Of a stretch of 64,000 nucleotides of DNA, positions 1 to 10,925 are shown piece after piece (position 1 is the stretch's first letter; each line of letters opens with the position of its first letter). The position numbers were made by a program, and so were the translations under genes. The DNA is taken from the NCBI RefSeq assembly GCF_035918315.1, contig NZ_CP142146.1, forward strand, positions 62,001 to 126,000. Direction: 5' to 3'. The stretch is from Vagococcus jeotgali (GTDB lineage Bacteria; Bacillota; Bacilli; Lactobacillales; Vagococcaceae). A model generated the notes under the pieces. The model searched no databases. It worked only from the letters and a program-made list of their open reading frames with translations, and had not been told where the DNA came from.

Positions 1-41
1 TTTAAATCTAGCGATAGTCGAATACAATGGTTATGAGACAT
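1..41 (-). CDS. ISL3-family transposase, N-terminal fragment
   Basis: On the minus strand an ATG at 41 follows GAAAGGAAG with good spacing. The readable start is MSHNHCIRLSLDLK, which resembles the N-terminus of ISL3-family transposases as I remember them. Only about 13 codons are inside the window, so the call rests on this short match plus the ISL3-type end at 341. Whether the gene is intact cannot be seen. Confidence 0.5.
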   Translation of the reverse strand, partial: MSHNHCIRLSLDL

Positions 42-266
42 ACGAATCTTCCTTTCTAAATTTTGGTTTGGTCACTTTAATTTTAACGGGAAAGTTCGTA
101 TGTTTCTATTATTTTGTAAAAAAATAGATGCGAATGAATTTCTTCATCCACATCAAAAATTATACAACCATTAAAAAAGAGTATCTTATGGCTTCAAATC
201 TTTTAGTAATATGAGGATAAGAATTTTTATGATAAACGGCCTTGTCACAATTGAATAACTAAAAAA

Positions 267-303
267 GATGATGAATTTGAGAAAATTCTCAAATCCATCA
301 TCT
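267..303. terminator. Hairpin inside the ISL3 end
   Basis: Two 17-base arms (267-283 and 286-302) pair with one mismatch around a 2-base loop. It lies just inside the terminal repeat. Hairpins there are thought to block transcription entering an insertion sequence. No clear U-run follows, so terminator activity is inferred. Confidence 0.45.
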
Positions 304-341
304 TCAATATTTGTCTCATCAGTCCGATTTGACAAAGAGCC

Positions 342-1543
342 AAAAAAACACCATGGTAAAAATTCGTGTATCATTGAAGTAACTACTCAACAACGAAAGG
401 AATTTTTATCATGGCGCAAACTAAGAATAACACAAAGAAATCTAGTTATAAACATCTTTCCTTTAAGGAAAGACAGCTTATTGAAGTTTGGCATAATATG
501 GGGGACTCTAATAGAGAAATTGGTAAACGATTAGGCCGACACCATCAAACAATAAGTAATGAGCTCAAACGAGGAACAACAACGCAAATCAAAGAAAATA
601 AGAAAGCTAAACAACTCTATTTTGCTGATACGGGGCAAGCTAAATATATAGAAAACAGGAAACGCTGTGGTTCGAAATCTAAGCTAGTTAGTGCTGTTGA
701 TTTTATTAATTATGCCTGTAAACAAATCATAGACTTTAATTGGTCACCAGATGCAATTGTTGGTTTTATCAAGTCCTTAGGCACTTGGGATAAACCTCTT
801 GTTTCTACTAAAACACTTTACAATTATATTGATAAAGGATTTCTACCAGTCAGAAATCATCACCTCAAGATGAAAGTTAGACTATCACCTAAAAAGAAAA
901 GAAGTCATCAGCATAAAAAAGCTCTTGGAAAATCAATTGATGAACGACCTAGCAAAATTGATTCTAGACAAGAGTTTGGTCATTGGGAAATAGACAGTGT
1001 CATTGGTTCAAAATCTAAAGATGATAATGCTCTACTTACACTTGTTGAAAGAAAAACTCGCTACATGATTACTGTTGTTCTAGATGATCATACTGAAGAG
1101 TCTGTTAGTTACGCTATTAAACAGTTAAAATATGAGTTTGGAAGAGCCCGATTTAGTAGCATATTTCAATCGATTACTGCTGATAATGGCAGTGAGTTTA
1201 GCTCACTTGATGATACTCTGCAACAAATGACTGATATCTACTTTGCTCACCCTTATTCATCTTGGGAACGAGGAACAAACGAAAGACATAATGGTTTATT
1301 ACGGCAATTTGTTCCGAAAGGAACGCCTATCTGTCACTACTCAAAGCAGTTCATACAACTGGCTACTGAAAAAGTTAATCTTTTGCCGCGTAAAATTTTA
1401 GACTATAGACAACCAGCAACATTATTTTTAGAAGAAATTCAAAATCTCAAGATCAAAACATGTTGGTAAGTAAGGGTTTCAATAAAATAACACTGATATT
1501 TAGATATTTTTACCAGAGTGGCTAACTTAATGTTGCAATTTAG
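342..1543 (+). mobile_element. IS30-family element copy 1, left end missing
   Basis: Near-identical to the element at 3818-5048 from base 342 onward. It keeps the right end (AGAGTGGCTAACTTAATG around 1516-1533) but lacks the left terminal repeat, which copy 2 retains. The ISL3 end stops exactly where IS30 sequence begins, so ISL3 most likely inserted into the leader of this copy. Its right end truncates an IS3 orfA. The transposase is intact, but without a left repeat this copy should not move by itself. Confidence 0.85.
411..1469 (+). CDS. IS30-family transposase (copy 1)
   Basis: A 352-residue transposase, full length for the family. An N-terminal helix-turn-helix region (FKERQLIEVWHNMG, then GRHHQTISNELKRG) is followed by the DDE integrase core: D in HWEIDSV near residue 194, D in TADNGSEF near 258, and E in GTNERHNG near 291. 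The start ATG follows CGAAAGGAATTTTTATC. It differs from the copy at 3887-4945 at only three residues (R/K, H/N, D/N), so the two copies diverged recently. It is probably expressed, but acts on an element missing one end. Confidence 0.95.
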   Translation: MAQTKNNTKKSSYKHLSFKERQLIEVWHNMGDSNREIGKRLGRHHQTISNELKRGTTTQIKENKKAKQLYFADTGQAKYIENRKRCGSKSKLVSAVDFINYACKQIIDFNWSPDAIVGFIKSLGTWDKPLVSTKTLYNYIDKGFLPVRNHHLKMKVRLSPKKKRSHQHKKALGKSIDERPSKIDSRQEFGHWEIDSVIGSKSKDDNALLTLVERKTRYMITVVLDDHTEESVSYAIKQLKYEFGRARFSSIFQSITADNGSEFSSLDDTLQQMTDIYFAHPYSSWERGTNERHNGLLRQFVPKGTPICHYSKQFIQLATEKVNLLPRKILDYRQPATLFLEEIQNLKIKTCW

Positions 1544-1805
1544 AGCTTGTTTTCTTTTATTAATTCTCGTTCTTTTATAGATAATACGTTAGTATTACTG
1601 GGATCATCTTGTTGAATCCATTTACAAATTGTAGAGACACTAACGTTATATTCCTTTGATAAAGAGGTGGCTGAACGGCCACTGTGTTTAAGTAATATCA
1701 TTGATTGTTTAAATTCTTCTGAATATCTTTTAGTTGTCATAATAAAAAGTTCCTTTAATAGATTATATCATCGAACACTTTGTCCGTAATCTTATTATAA
1801 GAGCC
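1541..1805 (-). mobile_element. IS3-family remnant (5' end)
   Basis: The minus strand starts at 1805 with the terminal repeat GGCTCTTATAATAAGATTACGGAC, which is shared with the element at 9460. A leader and the beginning of orfA follow. Sequence stops at about 1541 where IS30 copy 1 begins, so orfB and the right end are lost here. Confidence 0.8.
1544..1740 (-). pseudogene. IS3 OrfA, truncated by IS30
   Basis: Begins MTTKRYSEEFKQSMILLKHS with the OrfA helix-turn-helix (SATSLSKEYNVSVSTICKWI) and is cut after about 64 residues, at KENK. The equivalent gene at 9525 continues into a leucine-zipper-like segment (RLKEENDI), so the C-terminal third is missing. The start is preceded by AAAGGAACTTTTTATT. 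It cannot make a functional transposase because OrfB is absent. Confidence 0.85.
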
Positions 1806-2046
1806 ATTTATTAAAATGTTTTACTAACAAATTTATCCATAAATAAAGTGTGCAGAAAACCTTATTTAATGGACACATGTATTAGTAAAAAAAGAAGGAG
1901 TAATAAATTATCAAGTCTACACCCCTATTGAGAACAAGCTACTAGGTACTAGTGAGTCAGGTAAGCTAAAAAATATCTAGGAAACATATAAGCATGAGTT
2001 CAATGAAATTTATGTCATTGGACTCATGCTTATAATATATATGTCA
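1806..2046. other. Short unassigned spacer between IS elements
   Basis: About 240 bases lie between the IS3 remnant and the IS256 remnant. One frame reads a 20-residue stretch (VYTPIENKLLGTSESGKL) ending in TAG near 1980, preceded by AAGAAGGAG but without a usable start codon. It may be the tail of a host gene destroyed by the insertions. A strong hairpin follows it. I recognise nothing else here. Confidence 0.35.
1988..2033. terminator. Bidirectional terminator-like hairpin
   Basis: Arms ATAAGCATGAGTTCAATGA and its near-perfect complement (one G-T mismatch) flank a short loop. The structure is followed by AT-rich sequence containing TTTTTT at 2045-2052. It is probably the original terminator of the lost gene upstream. 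Confidence 0.6.
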
Positions 2047-2136
2047 TTTTTTAAGGTTGCGTCAAGAATTATGTGTAAATGGAAAATCCATTCCATTATT
2101 AAATTAGAGAATTGATTCTAAAGTATCTTGAATTTC

Positions 2137-2628
2137 TTAAAATTCTTTATGTATCCTACCTAAAATGTTTTGATTATATTGATGGAATTGAGAAACAAGG
2201 AATCTATCTGAAGATTCTTCGTTAGGAAACTGCTCTTTTCTTTTTGTATATTTTTTTAACTGCTTATTAAATCCCTCAATCAACTTAGTTGAGTAAATAG
2301 TTCTTCTGATTGATGGTGGGAAGTTATAGAAAGTTAGTATAGCAGGATTCATGATTAATTTAACGACTCTTAGATATTACTTTTTCCATTTTTCTATCAT
2401 AAAAGCTACTTGTTCATTTGCTTCCTCTTTTGAAGAAGCTTGATAGATAGTTTTAAAAGAACGTGAGTTATTCCCATTACGGGAATTACCTGAATTAAAG
2501 CCGACACCATCATACTTTTCATAGTCAAGAAACGCTGTTAATTCAGCCTGTAATAATGAGTTGATAGCGATCTCTAGATGATGACGAAACAAATCATCTA
2601 ACTCACCTTTATTAATTAGTGTTTCCAT
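2137..2628 (-). pseudogene. IS256 transposase remnant with large internal deletion
   Basis: The N-terminal part starts METLINKGELDDLFRHHLE and runs to RSFKT. It then jumps directly to the C-terminal third (IYQASSKEEANEQVAFMIEK), skipping about 220 residues including two of the three catalytic acids. In the intact copy at 46513 the breakpoints both carry GTTTTAAA, so the deletion probably arose by slippage or recombination between short repeats. The frame also breaks between KWKK (2377) and the segment at 2352-2137 (MNPAILTFYNFPPSIRRTIY). The gene is dead. Confidence 0.9.
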
Positions 2629-2671
2629 AATTTCTGTAGTAAAATAGGATTTTCTTTTTTCTAACCGCCGA

Positions 2672-3724
2672 TTGTAAAATTAAGCTAGACAACTAAAAAA
2701 ATCATTTGTGATACACTCAAATTGTATTTCCAACCAAAGAAAACAAGGAGAGTGATCACAAATGACCTATACACATCTTACTACAGACGAGCTAGTTTTG
2801 ATAGAATCTTATTACCATCAAAATAAAAAAGGTACATACGTTGCGAAACAATTGAAACGAGCAAAACAGACTATCTATAATGTTTACAAAGCTTTTGATG
2901 AGGGGCTATCTGCACTAGATTTCTATAAAAGATACAAAAATAATAAAAAAAATTGTGGAAGACGTCCTATTTCTTTATCTGATGATGAAACAGAATACAT
3001 TCAAAAGAAGGTTGTTCAAGGATGGACTCCAGATGTCATTATTGGTCGTGCAGAGTTTCCTATTTCATGTTCTATCAGTACTATTTATAGATTATTTAAG
3101 CAAGGACTGTTTGATTTGACCACATTGCCTATGAAAGGTAAAAGGAAAGCGAATGGTTATAAAGAAAAAAGAGGCAAACAAGCCTTTAAAAGAACCATCG
3201 ATCAACGTAATAAGGACTATCAACTCTTTAATAATGAATTTGGTCACCTTGAAGGTGACACAATTGTTGGGAAAGACCATAAAAGTGCTGTTATCACACT
3301 CGTTGAAAGACTATCGAAAGTGATTATTACGTTAAAACCAATAGGCAGACGAGCAATAGATATCGAAAATAGTTTAAATAATTGGTTTAAAGAGTTTCCA
3401 TGCCATCTATTTAAATCAATCACATTCGATTGTGGTAAAGAATTTTCTAATTGGAAATCAATCAGCAATCTAAATGATATTGATATTTATTTTGCCGACC
3501 CAGGAACACCTTCACAACGAGGCTTAAATGAAAACTCTAATGGTTTATTACGTAAAGATGGCTTGCCTAAACAAATGGATTTCAACAAAGTTGAGGAATC
3601 TTTTATCCAATCTATCGCATCTAAAAGAAATAATATTCCTAGAAAATCATTAAACTATAAAACACCATTGGAAGTATTTTTGAGTTATGTAGACAACGAT
3701 ATTTTGTCTAGCTTAATTTGACAA
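2672..3724 (+). mobile_element. IS30-family element, second type, complete
   Basis: Terminal inverted repeats of about 21 bases, TTGTAAAATTAAGCTAGACA at 2672 and the complement of TTGTCTAGCTTAATTTGACA at 3704, differ at one position. Total length is about 1.05 kb, small but usual for IS30. It lies within the left end of the deleted IS256. The ends and the transposase look intact, so it may be mobile. It differs clearly in sequence from the two other IS30 copies nearby. Confidence 0.88.
2762..3721 (+). CDS. IS30-family transposase (second type)
   Basis: A 319-residue transposase starting MTYTHLTTDELVLIESYYHQ behind AACAAGGAGAGTGATCACAA. An N-terminal helix-turn-helix region (TYVAKQLKRAKQTIYNVYKA) is followed by a DDE core: D in GHLEGDTIVG near residue 165, D in ITFDCGKEFS near 222, and E in GLNENSNGLLR near 256. 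The stop codon lies in the right terminal repeat. No frameshift or internal stop is present. It shares only family-level similarity with the 352-residue IS30 transposases. Confidence 0.93.
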   Translation: MTYTHLTTDELVLIESYYHQNKKGTYVAKQLKRAKQTIYNVYKAFDEGLSALDFYKRYKNNKKNCGRRPISLSDDETEYIQKKVVQGWTPDVIIGRAEFPISCSISTIYRLFKQGLFDLTTLPMKGKRKANGYKEKRGKQAFKRTIDQRNKDYQLFNNEFGHLEGDTIVGKDHKSAVITLVERLSKVIITLKPIGRRAIDIENSLNNWFKEFPCHLFKSITFDCGKEFSNWKSISNLNDIDIYFADPGTPSQRGLNENSNGLLRKDGLPKQMDFNKVEESFIQSIASKRNNIPRKSLNYKTPLEVFLSYVDNDILSSLI

Positions 3725-3797
3725 ATGAAAAACCTAAATTTCTATTTACACAAAAGATTTTACGCTATCTTTTTTAAGTAAAATATCGAATTTTTAA

Positions 3798-3817
3798 AAG
3801 TATAATAAGTATCTAAA
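3798..3817 (+). repeat. 20-bp direct repeat flanking IS30 copy 2, left
   Basis: AAGTATAATAAGTATCTAAA here recurs with one change (T to A) at 5053-5072, just beyond the other end of IS30 copy 2. IS30 elements normally duplicate only 2-3 bases, so the repeat is longer than transposition explains. Confidence 0.7.
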
Positions 3818-5048
3818 TTGCAACATTAAGTTAGCCACTCTGGTAAAAATATCTAAATATCAGTGTTATTTTATTGAAACCCTTACTTACCAACATGTTT
3901 TGATCTTGAGATTTTGAATTTCTTCTAAAAACAATGTTGCTGGTTGTCTATAGTTTAAAATTTTACGCGGCAAAAGATTAACTTTTTCAGTAGCCAGTTG
4001 AATGAACTGCTTTGAATAGTTACAGATAGGCGTTCCTTTCGGAACAAATTGCCTTAATAAACCGTTATGTCTTTCGTTTGTTCCTCGTTCCCAAGATGAA
4101 TAAGGGTGGGCAAAGTAGATATCAGTCATTTGTTGCAGAGTATCATCAAGTGAGCTAAATTCACTGCCATTATCAGCAGTAATCGATTGGAATATGCTAC
4201 TAAATCGGGCTTTTCCAAACTCATATTTTAACTGTTTAATAGCGTAACTAACAGACTCTTCAGTATGATCATCTAGAACAACAGTAATCATGTAGCGAGT
4301 TTTTCTTTCAACAAGTGTAAGTAGAGCATTATCATCTTTAGATTTTGAACCAATGACACTGTCTATTTCCCAATGACCAAACTCTTGTCTAGAATCAATT
4401 TTGCTAGGTCGTTCATCAATTGATTTTCCAAGAGCTTTTTTATGCTGATGACTTCTTTTCTTTTTAGGTGATAGTCTAACTTTCATCTTGAGGTGATGAT
4501 TTCTGACTGGTAGAAATCCTTTATCAATATAATTGTAAAGTGTTTTAGTAGAAACAAGAGGTTTATCCCAAGTGCCTAAGGACTTGATAAAACCAACAAT
4601 TGCATCTGGTGACCAATTAAAGTCTATGATTTGTTTACAGGCATAATTAATAAAATCAACAGCACTAACTAGCTTAGATTTCGAACCACAGCGTTTCCTG
4701 TTTTCTATATATTTAGCTTGCCCCGTATCAGCAAAATAGAGTTGTTTAGCTTTCTTATTTTCTTTGATTTGCGTTGTTGTTCCTCGTTTGAGCTCATTAC
4801 TTATTGTTTGATGGTGTCGGCCTAATCGTTTACCAATTTCTCTATTAGAGTCCCCCATATTATGCCAAACTTCAATAAGCTGTCTTTCCTTAAAGGAAAG
4901 ATGTTTATAACTAGATTTCTTTGTGTTATTCTTAGTTTGCGCCATGATAAAAATTCCTTTCGTTGTTGAGTAGTTACTTCAATGATACACGAATTTTTAC
5001 CATGGTGTTTTTTTATTATTTTAGAGTGGCTAACTTGATTTTACAACT
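3818..5048 (-). mobile_element. IS30-family element copy 2, complete
   Basis: Both terminal repeats are present: the right end TTGCAACATTAAGTTAGCC (on the complement from about 3818) and the left end TTGTAAAATCAAGTTAGCC (on the complement from about 5046), both continuing into ACTCT. They match at most of about 24 positions. The element carries an intact transposase and lies immediately downstream of the beta-glucoside operon. Exact outer boundaries are uncertain by a few bases. Confidence 0.88.
3887..4945 (-). CDS. IS30-family transposase (copy 2)
   Basis: A 352-residue transposase with the same helix-turn-helix and DDE residues as the gene at 411-1469, differing at three positions. The start ATG at 4945 follows AAAGGAATTTTTATC. 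Because this copy keeps both terminal repeats it is the likely mobile member of the pair. It is transcribed in the same direction as the upstream bgl operon, so read-through from that operon is possible. Confidence 0.95.
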   Translation of the reverse strand: MAQTKNNTKKSSYKHLSFKERQLIEVWHNMGDSNREIGKRLGRHHQTISNELKRGTTTQIKENKKAKQLYFADTGQAKYIENRKRCGSKSKLVSAVDFINYACKQIIDFNWSPDAIVGFIKSLGTWDKPLVSTKTLYNYIDKGFLPVRNHHLKMKVRLSPKKKRSHQHKKALGKSIDERPSKIDSRQEFGHWEIDSVIGSKSKDDNALLTLVERKTRYMITVVLDDHTEESVSYAIKQLKYEFGKARFSSIFQSITADNGSEFSSLDDTLQQMTDIYFAHPYSSWERGTNERHNGLLRQFVPKGTPICNYSKQFIQLATEKVNLLPRKILNYRQPATLFLEEIQNLKIKTCW

Positions 5049-5052
5049 AAGC

Positions 5053-5072
5053 AAGTATAATAAGTAACTAAA
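5053..5072 (+). repeat. 20-bp direct repeat flanking IS30 copy 2, right
   Basis: AAGTATAATAAGTAACTAAA, partner of 3798-3817 with one mismatch. It lies between the IS end and the stop codon of the GH1 gene. Confidence 0.7.
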
Positions 5073-5083
5073 AAATTATATTT

Positions 5084-8375
<3,292 letters not shown>

Positions 8376-8376
8376 T

Positions 8377-9222
8377 TTAAGATTTCATCCTTTCTGTTAA
8401 TCGATTAATATGCATCATCAGATATGTTTCTTCATTTAAAGAAATATCAACATCAAATTCTTTCTGTACATATATTTTTATTTTTTGGACGACTTTAAAA
8501 GCTTCTGGATAAATTTGACTAATTTGTTGATACAAAGGTAACGTACTATCATCAGATCCTTGTATTTCTTTTTTTACTATCCTTCTAATAAAATACTGTA
8601 AATGAGTTGAAAACCTCATAAAATTTGTCGAACTCTCGTTAATAGTAATATGAAAATGCTTTTCAATAATTGAGATAATATCACTTAATGTTTGCATTTC
8701 TAATAATCGAGTAGATTTTTCATCCTTATTATTAACTAAATTAACAAAGTGTAAGGCAATTGACACGGCTTCATCATCAGGTATCATGATTTTCTTTTCT
8801 TCCTCAATCATCTTCAAACAATTAAAACCTACATCAAAATGTAAAGGATAAAATCTTTTAACATCCCATACTAATGGACTAGAAATAAATTGATTTTTTT
8901 CAGCTCTTTCAAGCAAAAATTCAAGGTGGTCAAGTAACGTTAATGTCATATAATCACTAATCTTCACATTTAAATTTTTTTCCGCTTCTTCAATCATTTT
9001 ATTGATTAAAATAATGTCGTTAGGATCTGATTTAGATAACAGATAGCTAAAATGCTCTAACATCTCATAAGAATCAAGAATATACATTTTATCAATTTCG
9101 GATTCCTTAATTAGTTGATTTTTCTTCTTTCGAAATCCTATTCCCTTTGAAACAATAAAAACTTCATGTCCACCCTTTTTTACTAATGCAACATTATTGT
9201 TAATTATCTGAACTATTTTCAT
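8377..9222 (-). CDS. licT: BglG/LicT-family transcriptional antiterminator
   Basis: A 281-residue RNA-binding regulator. The N-terminal co-antiterminator domain (MKIVQIINNNVALVKKGG through GIGFRKKK) binds the RAT hairpin. Two PTS regulation domains follow, PRD1 with histidine in LLDHLEF near residue 98 and PRD2 with histidines in THLQYFIRR and MHINRL. In the known family, phosphorylation of these histidines by PTS proteins sets activity according to sugar supply. Its own leader carries a RAT and an overlapping terminator (9241-9324), so it should autoregulate the operon. The start follows GGAAGGAGAAAAAATAA. The PTS gene begins one base after its stop. Confidence 0.95.
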   Translation of the reverse strand: MKIVQIINNNVALVKKGGHEVFIVSKGIGFRKKKNQLIKESEIDKMYILDSYEMLEHFSYLLSKSDPNDIILINKMIEEAEKNLNVKISDYMTLTLLDHLEFLLERAEKNQFISSPLVWDVKRFYPLHFDVGFNCLKMIEEEKKIMIPDDEAVSIALHFVNLVNNKDEKSTRLLEMQTLSDIISIIEKHFHITINESSTNFMRFSTHLQYFIRRIVKKEIQGSDDSTLPLYQQISQIYPEAFKVVQKIKIYVQKEFDVDISLNEETYLMMHINRLTERMKS

Positions 9223-9240
9223 TTATTTTTTCTCCTTCCT

Positions 9241-9324
9241 AAAAAAAGAACTCAAAAAAGCAAATAGGTTTATTTCATCCTAATCACTTTTCTGAGTTCT
9301 GCCTGATTTATCAGTAACATACCC
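9241..9324 (-). promoter_or_regulatory. RAT antiterminator overlapping an intrinsic terminator (LicT target)
   Basis: Read on the minus strand, GGGTATGTTACTGATAAATC then AGGCAGAACTCAG (9294-9324) matches the RAT pattern of LicT/SacY targets. Its 3' part is also the 5' arm of a terminator: AGAACTCAGAAAA at 9288-9300 pairs with CTTTTTTGAGTTCT at 9246-9260, followed by a run of T. Bound LicT would stabilise the RAT and prevent the terminator, allowing expression when beta-glucosides are present. Confidence 0.9.
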
Positions 9325-9385
9325 AAGTCTATTACTACGGCGCAATAGACTAGTTCTTCTTCTTTTTTATTATTATCTAAATAGT

Positions 9386-9423
9386 ATAATATCTTTTTTC
9401 ATTAATATTGTCAACGCTTTCTA
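9386..9423 (-). promoter_or_regulatory. Promoter of the bgl operon with overlapping cre
   Basis: On the minus strand TTGACA (9409-9414) and TATTAT (9386-9391) are separated by exactly 17 bases. TAGAAAGCGTTGACA (9409-9423) overlaps the -35 box and fits the cre consensus at most positions, suggesting CcpA repression when glucose is available. A small hairpin (AGTCTATT...AATAGACT) lies in the transcript between this promoter and the RAT. Confidence 0.82.
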
Positions 9424-9581
9424 TTAAAATTAGCTTCATCAAGAATTAGCACAATTATAGGCTCTTATAATAAGATTACGGACAAAGTGTTCGATGATAT
9501 AATCTATTAAAGGAGCTTTTTATTATGACAACTAAAAGATATTCAGAAGAATTTAAACAATCAATGATTTCACTTAAACAC

Positions 9582-9589
9582 AGTGGCCG
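9582..9589 (+). repeat. IS256 target duplication, left
   Basis: AGTGGCCG is repeated exactly at 10918-10925. The undisrupted orfA copy at 1541-1740 has this sequence once, which proves the insertion point. Confidence 0.95.
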
Positions 9590-10917
9590 GATAGCGTAAA
9601 ATATTTTGTGTAAATAGAAATTTAGGGTAGAAAAAGAGAAAGTCCATTCTGTAAAATTAAAGTTACGACACAGAAATTTTATAGGAGGACTTTCTCATGA
9701 CTCATTTTACTACAGAAATAATGGAAACACTAATTAATAAAGGTGATTTAGATGATTTATTTCGTCGTCATTTAGAACTCGCTATCAACTCATTATTACA
9801 GGCTGAATTAACAGCGTTTCTTGACTACGAAAAGTATGATAGAGCTGGATTTAATTCAGGTAATTCCCGCAATGGGAATTACTCACGTTCATTTAAAACA
9901 GAATATGGAGAATTAAATTTGGTGATTCCTAGAGATAGAAATGGAGAATTTTCCCAACAAACATTACCAGCCTATAAAAGAACCAATGATTCCTTAGAAA
10001 CTACTATTATTCAGCTGTTTAAAAAAGGGATCACTATGTCTGAAATCTCTGATCTAATTGAAAAAATGTATGGTCATTATTACACACCACAAACTATTTC
10101 AAACATGAGTAAAATCGTATCTGAAGATGTTTTAGCTTTTAAAGAAAGAACTTTAGAAGCTAAATACTCAGTCATTTTTATGGATGCTACTCATATTCCT
10201 TTAAAGAGACAAACCGTATCAAAAGAAGCCGTTTATATTGTGATAGGCATTCGATTGGATGGAACCAAAGAGGTTCTAGGATTTACTATTGCTCCAACCG
10301 AATCTGCTTATGTTTGGAAAGAGATACTTCAAGATTTAAAAGATCGTGGTTTAGAAGAGGTTTTATTAGTTGTAACTGATGGTTTAAGTGGTATTCACGA
10401 TAGTATCCATAGTGTCTATCCAAATGCTCAATTTCAACAATGTTGTGTCCATATCTCTAGAAATATTGCTCATAAGGTTCGTGTTAGTGATCGACAAGAA
10501 GTCTGTAATGATTTCAAATTGGTTTATCAAGCAGCTTCAAAAGAAGAAGCTATGAATCAAATAAGTTTTATGATAGATAAATGGAAAAAGCAGTATCCAC
10601 GAGTAGTTAAATTACTCTTGAATCCTGCTATATTAACTTTCTATAACTTCCCACCATCAATCAGAAGAACTATCTACTCAACTAACTTGATTGAGGGATT
10701 TAATAAACAGTTAAAAAAATATACAAAGAGAAAAGAACAATTTCCTAATGAAGAATCTCTGGAGAGATTCCTTGTTTCTCAGTTCAATGAATATAACCAA
10801 AAATTTTTAGGCAGAGTACATAAAGGATTTAAGGAAATACAAGATACATTAGAATCAATGTTTTAACTTAAAAAAATGGAATGGATTTTCCATTTACACA
10901 TAATTCTTGACGCAACC
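9590..10917 (+). mobile_element. IS256-family element, intact (copy A)
   Basis: 1328 bp with ends GATAGCGTAAAATATTTTG (9590) and the complement GGTTGCGTCAAGAATTATG (10917), sharing GCGT and GTGTAAAT. Flanked by the 8-bp duplication AGTGGCCG. Length, ends and duplication size all fit IS256. It carries one intact transposase. The copy at 46462-47789 has exactly the same length. Confidence 0.97.
9697..10866 (+). CDS. IS256-family transposase (copy A)
   Basis: A 389-residue mutator-type transposase. DDE acids are D in FMDATHIP near residue 163, D in VTDGLSG near 228, and E in NLIEGFNKQL near 332. The family-typical CCVH motif lies between (QQCCVHISRNIAH). The start ATG follows ATAGGAGGACTTTCTC, an excellent ribosome binding site. 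It is uninterrupted and bounded by perfect target repeats, so probably active recently. It is very close to the product at 46513-47682. Confidence 0.97.
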   Translation: MTHFTTEIMETLINKGDLDDLFRRHLELAINSLLQAELTAFLDYEKYDRAGFNSGNSRNGNYSRSFKTEYGELNLVIPRDRNGEFSQQTLPAYKRTNDSLETTIIQLFKKGITMSEISDLIEKMYGHYYTPQTISNMSKIVSEDVLAFKERTLEAKYSVIFMDATHIPLKRQTVSKEAVYIVIGIRLDGTKEVLGFTIAPTESAYVWKEILQDLKDRGLEEVLLVVTDGLSGIHDSIHSVYPNAQFQQCCVHISRNIAHKVRVSDRQEVCNDFKLVYQAASKEEAMNQISFMIDKWKKQYPRVVKLLLNPAILTFYNFPPSIRRTIYSTNLIEGFNKQLKKYTKRKEQFPNEESLERFLVSQFNEYNQKFLGRVHKGFKEIQDTLESMF

Positions 10918-10925
10918 AGTGGCCG
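10918..10925 (+). repeat. IS256 target duplication, right
   Basis: AGTGGCCG, exact partner of 9582-9589. Confidence 0.95.

Larger units (their letters stand above)
1..341 (-). mobile_element. ISL3-family element, 5' end only (runs off the window)
   Basis: The minus strand starts at 341 with GGCTCTTTGTCAAATC, closely matching the end of the complete ISL3 element at 12995 (GGCTCTTCGTCAAATC). A hairpin and an AT-rich leader of about 300 bases follow, then a good ribosome binding site and the first codons of a transposase that leaves the window at base 1. The element abuts IS30 sequence at 342 and has removed that element's left end. Its far end and target duplication lie outside the window. Confidence 0.7.
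2055..3769 (-). mobile_element. Deleted IS256-family element with an IS30-type insertion, 8-bp target duplication
   Basis: Right end GGTTGCGTCAAGAATTATG at 2055 and left end ending TTTTACGCTATC at 3769 match the intact IS256 elements at 9590 and 46462. TTTTTTAA is duplicated exactly on both sides (2047-2054 and 3770-3777), as expected for an 8-bp IS256 target duplication. The transposase has lost its middle, and the start region is also deleted. A complete IS30-type element (2672-3724) sits inside the left end. It is non-autonomous, but both ends are recognisable. Confidence 0.9.

Noticed and set aside
186-374. 62-codon frame on the minus strand
   Set aside because: It runs across the junction of the ISL3 end and IS30 copy 1, has no ribosome site, and its sequence is explained by the ISL3 leader.
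411-4945. Composite transposon made by the two inverted IS30 copies
   Set aside because: The two copies flank only other IS debris, copy 1 lacks its outer end, and no outer target duplication can be recognised.
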